DNA of 64,000 nucleotides from Drechmeria coniospora (taxonomy: Eukaryota > Ascomycota > Sordariomycetes > Hypocreales > Ophiocordycipitaceae), in assembly GCF_001625195.1 (NCBI RefSeq), contig NC_054391.1, positions 2,697,390-2,761,389 on the forward strand. Direction: 5' to 3'. The position numbers were made by a program, and so were the translations under genes. Shown here piece after piece: positions 45,221 to 57,059 of the stretch (positions are counted from its first letter, which is position 1; every line of letters begins with the position of its first letter). The notes under the pieces are model-generated. The model did no database searches. It worked only from the letters and a program-made list of their open reading frames with translations, and had not been told where the DNA came from.

Positions 45221-46501
45221 CTAGTGTTGGTGAAGTCCCTGCTGGTTCGCCAATGCCACATGGCGAGCGTGCTGGGCGTAGCCGGCGACGTTGTGCTGCG
45301 GCGTCGGCGTCATCGGACACCGGGGGGGCAAGGGGTACGAGTCCTTGGGCAGGTTGCCGCCGCCAAAGTGGACGCCGTCGGGCGTGATGGGAGGGGTGAG
45401 GTACCCTTCGTAGACGTTGGTGGCGACGTGGCCCTTCTGGGGGGTGCTGTAGATGTCACCCTGCTTGTCCAGGACGTCGGCGGGCGGCGACGGGGGGTTG
45501 GCGTTGCGCTGCGCCTCGGCGATGGCGGCTGCTCGCGTGGCGACGAAGTCGGCCAGCCTGTGGGAGACTCGGTAGGTGCTCGGCGACGAATACTTGCGGG
45601 CCAGCGTGGGCGAAGGCTGCTCCAGGTGGTGCGACATGAGCTCGGCGACGCCGCTCTCCTCCAGATCCAGCTCCCGGTCGGCCACCTCGGGTCGGCCCAG
45701 GATGGCCCGAGCGACGGCGAGGGAGGCGCGGGCCATCGTCGACGGCTTGACGGACACGAAGTCGCGGTGGTAGAGGGCAATCTCGCACAGGTACGAGGCC
45801 ATGCAGTTCACCTCCTTGTTGTCGTGCTCGTACGCCACGAGCAGCTGCGAGTAGAAATCGACCGTCGGGTGGCCGATGGCCCAGTCGAGCGTGTTGAGGA
45901 CGTGCATCTCCATCTGGGTGAACATGCCGGCATCGTAGAGGCCGCAGCACATGTTGCTCAGCTCCGATATTTGCGGGACCCGATCCTTCTTGTCGCCGTA
46001 CTTGGCGGCGATCAGCAAGGCGGCGCAGCCGACGAGCTGGTAGTGATGCTTGTAGACGACCCTCCGGGAACAGTACCGGTCGAGGAGGTTGACGGTGAGG
46101 AAGAGCGTTTCGGGGAGGAGGACAAAGGCGGCGTGAGCCTCGACGAGGAAGTCGATGAGGTACGGACGCATGTACCACTGGATCTCCCGCTGCATGTCGA
46201 TGAGGCCGGCATCCGGAACGGTCTCGTCCTACGGCGAAGGTCAGCAAGGGGGCACGCGGCAACGGAGGCGGGCGGCTGGCCGGCCGGGGGAAGGGGGAGG
46301 GGGACATGCCTCCATCGTCTGCATGTGCTTCAGTATGTCCTCGAGGTACTCGTCGGCGGCCAGGCGTGACAGCTCGCCGGCGATGACGTCCTGCCTTTGG
46401 CGGGCAATCATTTTGGCTGCCGTTCGGGTGTCGAGGCGCAGCTGGCGCGGCTGGTCGTCGGACTCGACGAAGAACGTCTCGTCGGCGTGGGCGAACTCCA
46501 T
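45221..46501 (-). CDS. G1/S-specific cyclin, Cln/Puc1 type
   Basis: This is a regulatory partner of the main cyclin-dependent kinase at cell-cycle entry. Exon 1 is 46310-46501 and exon 2 is 45221-46228, giving 399 residues. The 81-nt intron begins with GC (GCATGT), not GT, has branch TTGCTGACC and ends GTAG; using the nearest GT would break the frame, whereas the GC site gives HMQTME^DETVPDAGLIDMQREI. Cyclin N-box: MQREIQWYMRPYLIDFLVEA, VNLLDRYCSRR, GCAALLIAAKYGDKKDRVP (about 75-200). The cyclin C-box follows (about 200-320), then a Pro/Thr-rich tail with several TPP/TPQ/TPT sites (STPQKG, YLTPPITPDG) suitable for CDK phosphorylation. ATG 46501 opens the only frame reaching the cyclin box. 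Confidence 0.91.
46229..46309 (-). other. Non-canonical GC-AG intron of the cyclin gene
   Basis: Read on the minus strand, the intron starts GCATGT and ends CGCCGTAG. Both ends are phase 0, and the joined protein runs without gap through a conserved cyclin segment. No in-phase GT donor exists nearby. Confidence 0.8.
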
Positions 46502-47883
46502 GGCGAGCGAACGAGGGCGGCGGGCCGGGTCGGGCGAGCGGTGGTCGAGACGGACGGGTCGTCGGGTGCTGCGTCCAGGGTAAATGAGCGACTGAAGATG
46601 GGAGTGCCGCCGGGAATCTCTCGAGGTTGAAGTCGGAGCCGGGTCGGGTAATGAATGAGCTCGGGCGTGTATCGAAAAGAGTGAACAGCAGGCCGAGTGA
46701 TGATTAGGCGTATTAAGATATTAATGAGCGTGGGGGGAAAGCTAATGGAAAAGAGTGACAGTGGCTGGGAACGGAGCCAGGACCATGGACTCGAGATTCG
46801 CAAAGGTCGAGGAGTGAAGGGTCGGACAAGGGGCTGTTTAAGAGACGATGTCGACTATGAAAGCCTGCAATATCGACAGCATTAGTACGGAACCGCTGAA
46901 GAATCGCATCTTTGTGGCGGCAAGACAGGGCCAGAAGGAGCCAAGTGGCGGGTCCATCCCCCTGGTGCGCCGCCTGCCTCGGCTCCCTTGGACAGTAGGG
47001 GCTTCGCTTTGGCACGGGGAATGCGGTCGATTGGCACGAGGGGAAGGGGAGTCGAAGGAACGACATACCACTGGCGACGAAGGGAAAGGACACGTCCTGT
47101 GATTGGTCGGATGAACGAGTTAACGTCTCCGACAGAGCAATGCACAAGGTTCGAGTATAACGCGACTGTGGAGATTGCTGAGATATGCAGACGCAGCACG
47201 GCATGCAGCTGTATAAGGGGGCAAGCCCAAAAAAATTAGGCCACCCGAACCGACAGTCGAGATGGGTTCGGCGCAGGCAACATACCTCGTGCGAGCAGTT
47301 CAGAGCCAACAGGTCGGTTGGGTGATCAATCACTCGTTGCAAGCGCAGGCAAGGGCGTGGCGCGACGACGAAAAAGGCCGCCACGGCTTTTCGGTCGATG
47401 GACCTGGAAGACAGCTGCTCGGGCCAAACGGGACGGGGCAGAGTGGCGAGCGTGTCTGGTCCGAGAGGTCGAGTCGTCGAGGGACGGGGACGACTTGGCC
47501 GCTTGGGCTAGATCCGACGACGAAGCTGGGACCCAGGTGGTGGTGACGTGCGTGCAGCTTGACAGCTTCGACAAGAGGCGGCGTCCCCAAGTGAGCCAGT
47601 CTCGGGAAGGCGTTGGTCGATTGTTTCGCAACGTCGACGGGCAACGAAGGGAGCGAGAAAGCGGATTGGCTGGGCAGACGTCGAAAATTCCTCGGTTCCG
47701 CCCCGTGGAATTCTGAGGGGGAGCCTTGTGCACGGGATAGTTCGAGGTGACGGCAGAGGGAAAACGGTTCGTCGATAAAGGGACCAGCGAGAAATACCAG
47801 CCAAGGTGTTTCTGATTCACTCTTTCTCCCGAACGGGTTCGTCTTCCTCCGGTGCCGTCCTCGACGTACAAGCCGACGATGGA

Positions 47884-47901
47884 GGGGGGGGGGGGGGGGG
47901 G
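47884..47901 (+). repeat. 18-nt poly-G run
   Basis: An uninterrupted G run within the cyclin upstream region; on the cyclin sense strand it is poly-C, next to the CT-rich tract. Confidence 0.9.
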
Positions 47902-48774
47902 TTCGGGCCGGGAGGCGTCGAAACGGGGCGTTGACGGTGGGATTCTCCTCAGTCCAGCTGCCAGGCTCGATTCCGACCTGCTGCTCGAACGGGTCAGGCT
48001 GAGATGGAATGGCTGAGGGAATGGATGGAGGGGAAAAGAGGGAGAGAGGAGGAGAGGGGAGGAGGAGGGGAGGAGGAGGAAGGCGGAGGGATAAAAAGTA
48101 GGAGGAAGATGCGGAGGGAAAAGGACTGGGAGGCGAGGCACGAGTACAAGTACGAGAAGCGAGCAGTCGGTACAGTACAAGTAGTATCGAGCAGCAGAGG
48201 AGACGAGGTACGGGGCGGCGAGGTACCGGGCCAGTCTGTACGGAGCACCAGGCCCCTTCCCGGCTGCTTTCTGGTCGCTGGCTGGCCCCCGTCAGGTCTC
48301 TGTGGGCGGAGGAAGAGGAGCCCTGCGGTCTGGGCATTGGGCATTGGGCATTGTACCTTGCCATGCAGGACCGACCAGGCAGTGACTTGCGCAGCCGTAC
48401 CGCGTCGCCTCTGTGGGCTGCGCTACCAGCTGGGGTCAGCCCGCCCACGGACTAGGGAGGGAGGGTCGGGGAGGGGGGGGGTGGTGGAAGGACGGCGGGT
48501 TGGCAGTTCAGGCGAGCGGCCAAAGAGAGGTAGGCCTGCTGGGTCGGGGAGGGGCGTGAATAAAGCCGACCGCGTTGAGGGCCACGAGTAGACACTCGAA
48601 CGGGGACTAGTACGTACGTGATACTCGCGGTACTTACTCATGGTACCTGCGGTCCTCGTACTCGACGTGCTCATGGGACCAGCACTAGTACGTGTGCTCG
48701 TACAGCGCTCGAGTTTGTGCATGGACGAAGGAGTTTGGATTGAATCGGATGCAAATCAGGCGAGCCGGCAAGCA

Positions 48775-48776
<2 letters not shown>

Positions 48777-48812
<36 letters not shown>

Positions 48813-48814
48813 CA
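48777..48814 (+). repeat. CAGG tetranucleotide microsatellite
   Basis: About nine and a half perfect copies of CAGG with no interruptions, in noncoding DNA. Confidence 0.95.
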
Positions 48815-51800
48815 TGGCAAGAAAATTGAAAAAGAGCGACGGCGACGACAAAGCACGCCGGCAGAAGGGCGGCGGTCGTCGACGGGTGCTGTTTTCGAGC
48901 ACGCACGTCCTCCGCCCGCGCCGTAGGCGTGCACGACTTGCTGCGCTCCGTACTCCGCAGCTGAGTTGTGCAGCGTGCTGCTCCTGCAGGGCAGCCGTGT
49001 TCGCGACGGATGAGAGACAGCGGGCCAGGTGGTAATATTGCCGAATGCGCGCTCTTTCCTTTTCCCGCGACCGATCAATCATTCACTTTTTGCTTTGGTT
49101 GGGAAATTTCGAGGCGGCAGGGGTCGGCGGGGAGAGGGGCATCGCGTCTCGTACGAACTTGACCACTCTGGGGAATGGGATAATTGCAGATGCCATGATG
49201 ATGCGTAGGCGAGCTCCGTACGGAGCACAATGACTTGATATCAGCCGCGTTTCATGCATCGTGAATAATTTTGTGGTGCTCGTTGCTCCGCCACGGAGAG
49301 CAAGGACATGTAGCGTACGGGACAGCACAGCACAACTACATGTGGGTAGTGTACGAGTGGACAATTGAGCTTTACTTACTACTCGGACCATGCATGCAAG
49401 CAAGTACGCGCACGAAGTGGTAGACGACGCATTTCCAGCGTCAACTGCGCCTCTCGTTGGCGATCTCGTCTTCGAACTCTCAGGCGACGGCAAGGAGGTG
49501 GTGCTTGTGCTGCGATGGCGGGCCGCCTGTGCATGTTGTACTGTGCAAGGAGGTCATCCGTAGTGCACAAGTCGTGTCGGGCGTGTGCCTGAATATGGCT
49601 TGCCCGTGTGCCTCGAGCGAGCGGGGAGGCGGCCGTCGGGTCGTCGCCTCAGGCCGCCGGGTGGGTGTGGTGGAAAGTTTGCTTCGAATGGCACAGGGAC
49701 TTTGGCACGTATCCATTACGTCCAATACAGGACCTGCTATTGGCGCAGATGCACTGAAGTGACATGATGTGCATTCGCGTCACTGTACATGTACGGAGTA
49801 CGAAGTACTTGTTCGGAGTACTTGGACCTCAATCAGTGCTCAATCAATGCCCCGACCACAGCTGTGCTCGTGTCCAGCAGCAACAAATTGCCAGAGTCCC
49901 GGCCGAGAACACAGGAGACGGCATTCGCATGGAAGTAGTTGTACAGTACTTGCATATTCCTACGTGCACAAACTGGGCGTCTCGGCGAGGACTGGTGCAC
50001 ACGAGTACCTGTACTCTGCAACTACTGTACTTACATACATGTACTTGGACTGGGTGTGTATGCGGCACGTACGGAGTACTGTACTTACTGTACGGAGTAG
50101 GTGTAGTTGTACTCCGTACTTGCAGGAGTCTTCACGTACAGTACGGAGTACTCCGTTCAATGTGCTCCGTACTCCGTATCGTATCAATGCACAAGTACGG
50201 AGCACATGCGCTCCGTACCTATTGTACTCGTTCAATCTGATGCAGAAACCTGATGCGCTATGCTCACGGCATTAGGTAACGCGCACCACCACGCTAACAA
50301 GCCAACGAGGCAAGCCCCTGCGACGTCCCTCCCATCGCCACTGTCGCGCCACCAGGCGAGCCTCCCGACAGTGGCAAGTGGGTACCCCTTCCCCCCACAC
50401 TTGGCTTGGCATCAACAATCAACAGGATAACTTTGAGGTAGTTGTACGACGGATGAATACTAATCGTAGTCGGATGCAAAGACAAAGTTGCGGGTTGGGA
50501 GGTGTGGGAATATGTACCAACATTTGCAAGTGCAGATGCTCATTCAAGCCACGATTCGACCGGGGCCAACTGGACAATTCGCACTCTGTAGACGCTCCGT
50601 CGTCGTGCAACAAGTATATGATGCCCACCCGGCGATACAGCAGGTACATACTACCTACAGTACAAGCGGTATGTACTCCGTACATGCTGTATCAATGCTA
50701 GGTACTTAGTATTCGGTACACTTGCATGTACTTTACACCTACAGTACTGTACTCCGTACATGTACTTGCTTGCTTCTACAGTATTACATGCAGCAGGGCC
50801 GAGGACGGAACGGAGCACCGCACTGTACACGTCCAAGTACCGTTGCAGCGGGCAGGTATTGCACAGCACCGATGCAATGTTCCCTTCTCCGACGACCATT
50901 CCATGGACGAATAGGACGGCTGGCCGTGAGTGAGGGTGCGTGGCGCTCAAACTCTACGATATGATCGACCCGAGGCTAATGCACTGCCAAGGGGCAAGGC
51001 AGGAACGGACCTGGTCATATTATCCTACGTTTGCATGTATGACTTTGTGTGCGGCGGCCCGTATAACGTATTTGTGTGTGCGTCGTAGCAAGCGATGCAT
51101 GCAAGTATTTGTGCCGGTGCACAGGACGGAGTAGAGTACAGTACTCCCGTTGGTTGGTTGTTGGGCGAACCTGTACGGAGTACTCGGTACATGTGCCAAT
51201 GAAAGCAGATTGTACTCCTAACTCTGAACGCTTAATAGGTGTACAGTAAGTACTTGCATGTACTCAAGTATGTGTGGTATGCATCTCTGCGAACAAATAC
51301 GTACGTACTTGCAGTACAGTAATGTACTAGCACTGCTTCCCATGGTACCGAGGCAGTATACCCGTACGATGCCCTACGAAGCACTCCGTCCTCCGTACGC
51401 GGCAGACAATTGGGAATGGCAACGCGAGCTGAAAGGTGCGACGAGAGGCGATGAAACGACAAATCGCAGCCGCCGTTGTCCTGCTCGACGGCACGATCGA
51501 ATGGCGGAACATGTCGTCCCGTCGGAGCGCCCGTCATCTTCAGCCTCTGGCTATTAGTGCCTATAATAGTACCTAGTAGGTACAATACGGAACGCCGACC
51601 AAGCAATTACTTGTAATAGTCGGCATCTACTAGGACTAGGTACCTAGTAGGTACGTGAACATGCACTTAAGTACTTTAGTTAACACTCTGCTCCGTGCAA
51701 GTACGAACATGCATGCCATTACTTACTTTACAGCATTGCAGTAGCTGTGGATGTCGGACAACCAAGTACAAGCAACCAAGCACAAACCTAGGTGCATACG

Positions 51801-54800
51801 CAAGTACGGGTACGGAGTTTGCGTGCATGCAAGTACTCCGTTCTCCGTGTACTTGGGTGTAGTACGGAGTAGATACTGTACCGCTGAATGGACGCATGCA
51901 TGGGTTCGTCGTTCCATTCCCCGAGGTCCGTGTTCGAGCCTGTCGATTCTCGCTGGATGCGCTCTGCAGGACCCCTCCTTACCCTCGCAGGGCCATCCAT
52001 GGAGGGACCCGGGGACGGCCTGTGGCTGCGCCGACGAGCACGGGCATGGCGCTGCGACATTCAATTCGGCAGCTTACTTTTTTGTCCTCGCAGGCCGAAG
52101 CCAGCGAGAATCAGGATTCGCAATGATGGAAACGGACGCCGGCGGCGTCGCTGCGGCCAATCACGCCATCAGCTCACCCATGCGCGATGTGCAATCTGGC
52201 CCTCTTCTTCAAGCCGGGCGAGCCAAGGTAAGGGGACTGAGGGTGCGAGTTTGTGCCAACGGACCCACGAGCCAACCATTGGCCCTCGTCCCGTGTCTCG
52301 AGCTGGTGCGTGGGCTGAGAGCCTTGGCCTGACCAGTGACGGGCGACAGCTGCGACTTGTTTGCTGCCCCGAACGGGCAAGCTGTTGGTGCTAGCGAGGA
52401 TGCGTCGGCGAGCGCACCCACGCACGCCTTTGCTGCATGTCATGTCAGGGGACCCTGTCGCTCGCGAAGGGTCCGGTCAGCAAGCAGGCAGGCACGCAGG
52501 ATGCCAGAGGGAGCCTAGTATTTGCACGGTCAGGACGGCACCGGATTGTCTTGCGAGACGTGCCGTGCATGGAAGCAATTTGCCGTTTGCTGATTGAATC
52601 AATTCGCGTGCCCAGGTGGCCGCCGCTGCATCGGGCAGGCAGGGAGCCGTCCGACGGGGCTGCGACGCCCTGCGCGTGCGCGTGCGCGTACCTGCAAGCA
52701 CTTGCGTGCGTGTCGGGCGCTGCCGGTCGGGGCGGATAAATGGTGCTGCATCTCGTGCGTGTGTACGGCGTACGCGGAGTGCGTGTGCAATACCATTTTA
52801 TACGCATTTCACACGCCTCCGAAAATACTAACCTACTATTACCCCAAGTACTAATTCAACTGCGTACGGATGCTGCTGTACGGAGCGCCGTGCCATGCAT
52901 CGCAGCGGGGCATGTAGGTACTAAGGTACTAGGTACCTAGTAGATACAGGTGCCTGAACGTGCACATGCACGCTTGGAAATACAGTGCATGTTCCTCTGT
53001 GCACCTTCGTGCGGCGCCTGGCTGGCCTCGCACCACGATACATACATACACCCAAGAGCTACCGGGGAAAAAGCATGTGCGAATGGCGTGGCCGATCAAC
53101 GGGACTTCTGACAGAAGCACGGTTGGCCACGGCAACCCGTCGTCGGTTGGCGTCGCCAGCACCACTGCGATTGCGCATTGGCTGATGCGACCATGTTGGG
53201 TTGGCTGCTTGTGTCGCGGGCGTGCTGTCGAGTCCAACGTCCACGACGGCGTACTTGCGGAGCATCGGTACGCATGCAGCAAGTGGTAATGAAGAGCAGG
53301 CACTTGCTTCCTGGGAGGCCAGCATGTCCTGTAGGACGGACTGTGCAGCACCTGCACCGTACCCATCACTGGTGGTTCGACATCGCACGTCACCTCCCCG
53401 CCGGGCCGGCCGAGATGCCGTCGGAATACTTGGTTCGGTTGGTCGTCGGTGACGGATGACAATGGTTGGGAATAATGAAAACAAACAAACAATGACGACA
53501 AGGCGGCAGCCCGGAATCACACCCATGCGGGTACGCAGACGAAACGCACGAGCACGAGCCTGAGGATGAATGAACACGGCCACCCGGTACGAGTCCGCAC
53601 CCGAGTCCGAGTGCGCGTCCAGGTCGAGGCGATGGCAAGTGCACCCACTCACTCACTGGCTTGCTAACTTGCATCACTTGCGGCGCCGCAGGCATGTGTG
53701 CGCACAGCAGGTGCCAGTGTCCCTGGGCGTCTGCGGTGCCAAGTTCACCCACCGCCACCAGCGTCACCTGCGCTGGGGGGGCAGTGAGGCACGCACCGTG
53801 GCGAGATGCTGCACTGCAGGTGTTTACATGCGCATGCGCGTACGGATGCGAGGTGCCTTCAGTCGCTCCTCGGCGCCAACCTGCGCTGAACAAACCCACG
53901 TCATACCCCGCAGCGCCAGCACGACGCAGCGCAGCCGTACGCGCTAGCATCAACAGATGGACGGACGGACGGACGGAATCGCGCCCCACCGGCAGGGTGA
54001 AGTCGAGGATGACGATCGTCTTCCCTCGGGGCCCATGCGGCCATTTGTTTGTGCGGCTCGCAATTCCTTGGCACGAGCAGAGGCATCACGCCTTCTTGAG
54101 ACCTTGACTTGAGGTCATTCCCGAAAGCACCCACTTAACGCGTGTGGCCGTCGCGTCCGGCTTGCGTCCAGGGAACGCGCCACGGACGCACCATCTAACG
54201 CCATGTTAGGTCAGCATCCAGCCGCCAACTTGACCGCCTCGTGGTGGCTGGACGCACTGAAACCGCCTGATCCACGAGCACCGTCCACGTTCATACGAGC
54301 ACACCTGCCATTAAATACAGCACTTGCACAAGTGTCCTGCGCGGACTAGTAACAAGGTTCTTTTTCGCACATGCAGCACGATGAACTTGTATGGCTTGTA
54401 TTTGAAATTTCACGAAATCCACCGTGTGGCATCGGGTACTTTTTTTCCAAGCACATGTGAGCACCAAAGCAAGTACTTAGCTCTGCACTCCGTACTTACT
54501 TGGACGCACATGAATCCAACCCAATCTTGCCTACAGCGTGTGCACTTGCACATGCGATCAAACGACAACAATCTGCACATGCATGCAAATATGCAGCAAC
54601 CATATACGACGCATGCAGGTGCCGAGCGCTCGTGTGCGCATCAGCACACCTACGTGCGGTGCCTAGGTGTGCGAGTTCGGAGACGACCGGAACACACGGG
54701 GCCGTTCGGCGGAAGCACCGTTGCCCAACAACAATACAACGCACTCGTCTCCGTCACGACAAGCTCGGGAACGTGGCGGAAGCGACAGACTTGCAGCCTG

Positions 54801-55299
54801 CTTCTGCTCCTCCGGCCGGCCTGGCTTGGGCCCGATGTCGGACCGACCACGTTGGAGGAAGCTCGAGCTTGGTCGCTCACCCCTCCCCGCGTCCCCCTTT
54901 TCCGTCGTCATCGCGCAAGCACGACGAGCCCGAGTTTGCGAGCATGCGTGCACAAGGGCAAGCAGGGCAGTTTCTTTGCTCACATGCCGGTCCGAGAACA
55001 GAAGTGGACGCCAAGGGACGCCTTTCTCGCGACAGGAGCCAGCAACGGCCAGCCAACGACGGGTCGTCGACGGGACAGCGGCCCATGGCCGGCCGCTGCT
55101 CGGACCTGAGCGGCCAGAAGGGTCAAGGCCAAGGTTTACGGCGTGAAACTCAATCCTGGAACTTGAAACGCAACGTCACCGGTATATGACGGGTGCATGT
55201 GGCATGCACGCACGTCCTACCTTTTTGTAGCTTCGTGAGTGCCGAACTTGTTCCACACACCACCATGGCGAGGACGTGCCCGCCCACAGGGGGCTGCGG

Positions 55300-56450
55300 G
55301 GGACTGTGCATGCAGTAAGTACTCCGTACTCGTAGGGATGCACGGAGTGCATGTACAGCAAGTACTTGCTTGAACTGTGGTACACGTATTCATATCGAGA
55401 AATGTGTACTGCAGTACTGTACTCTGTACGGAGTACTCCGTTCGAGGCTCCGTCATGAGACTGACGGCGAGTCGGCAAATGGCCTCCAGGTAGCAAGGCG
55501 GATGGATGCAAGTACAGTGCAGAGTACGAGCAGGTATTGCATCGTATTACCTGCAAACTGCACGGTGTACAGTACTCCGCACTTGCTTGTACAATAGGTT
55601 GTACCTGTATTAGTACTTACACGTACTGTACAGTACTGTATATACTGTAAGTATTTTTACCACAGTACTGTAGGTAATCAAGTACTGTGCTCCGTACATG
55701 TCCTGTATTCGGAAGCAGTACTGACATGCACAGAGTTCAGTACACTTCGTTGTACAGAGTACGGAGTCCAGTGCTCGTAGTTGTACCTGTGGACCTGCCG
55801 GTACTGCGTTGAGCATTACGTATTATAGGCCGTAATCCGTAGTCGGTACCACCTGCGAGTGCCTAGCCTAGTACGCACTAATACCTGCAGGCGTTCATGT
55901 TGGTATTAGCGGGGAAACGAAACGTCAACCCGGTCGACGACGGGGCCGGCCCCACTGGCCGCACTCCAGGTGCTTGTAATGGTACATGCGCGGTGCAGTT
56001 GGACTCGCATGTTGGTAGGTACATCTACACATCAGCCGGTGCCACGGAACCGTTCACCCCGGTACACCTACTTGTACCATATAATTCGTCCAGTATACCT
56101 TGGCTGCATGCCGTGAACAATTCAATCAGTTCGTCGGTGCAGGTGTACAGTACTTGAACTTGCACTGTACATGCACTGCAAGTACAAGTACTGTACACCT
56201 GCACGTACAGTAAGTAAGTACTTGCACCTGCTTGCAAGCACTTGCTGTACAGTACTACAAGTGCTGCAAGTACAGTACGGAATACGGAGTACTAATACTT
56301 GTGCCTGCTCACTGCACTGCGCGTGCATGAAAGTACATGGAATGGCAGGCAGGATGTGTGGCGACGTACCTTCACTGCATTGCCGCCGTACATGCAAGTA
56401 CTTGCTTGCTGCACAAGTAATAATTGCAGTAATACACCGGCTCGTACTTG
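55300..56450. repeat. GTAC-word island
   Basis: Dense GTACTCCGTAC, TACAGTACTGTA, CAAGTACTTG and TACTTGCAAG words, with local periodicity near 56155-56290. Confidence 0.8.
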
Positions 56451-57059
56451 GGTGATGAACCCGATTCCTGGGAGGCGCAAATTTTACATTCATTCATTCT
56501 TCCCCCTAGCAACGACGCAGGCAACGATGCGGGCGCTGGCCGGTGGCGTTGCGCTGTGGGGAGCAAACCAACAACCTGCAAGACACGACCAGGCGTGCGG
56601 CAGGCGAAAAGGAATACATGAACAAGTAGTTTCGCCGCTTTGCTCGTACGTTTGAGTCGTGTTCGCATTGCGGCAAGAGTGCCTTTGTACGCAAGAGAGG
56701 ACCAAGCAATGAAAACCCGAGGTAAAATGATGCTCGCACTGCCTGCTCGTATGTGTCCCGAGCTGAATTCAGTCGCCCTGGCCCCCTGGGCAATTGCGGC
56801 TACCACTAGCTCCCTCGGTGCATCGCTATATTAAGTAAAAAGTACTCCGAACTCCGTACCATGGCGGTGGCATGACGCGATGACAATTTATTCACTGCGC
56901 CCAAGCGTCAAGCATCTCGTAGAAACTTGTGCTCGAAATGGCACGAGCGAGCACGAAGCAAATCCAACGGCATCTGCCGGGTCAGCGCGAGCAAACAAAC
57001 GACGCCACGTCTCTTCGGCTGCGGTCATGGCGAGCATGAATGCACGCAACTGATGCCTT

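Larger units (their letters stand above)
46502..49780. other. Upstream region of the cyclin gene, GC-rich, no gene
   Basis: Long overlapping minus-strand frames (up to 372 codons, 47330-48448) are Pro/Ser/Arg-rich products of skewed composition, not domains. The minus strand is strongly pyrimidine-rich at about 48010-48120, which may mark a distant transcription start and thus a long 5' leader of the cyclin mRNA. An ACGCGAC word occurs at 47160. Confidence 0.5.

Noticed and set aside
47330..48448. 372-codon minus-strand frame upstream of the cyclin
   Set aside because: It is Pro/Ser/Arg-rich, overlaps an equally long frame in another phase, and spans homopolymer and CT tracts; it is more likely promoter or leader.
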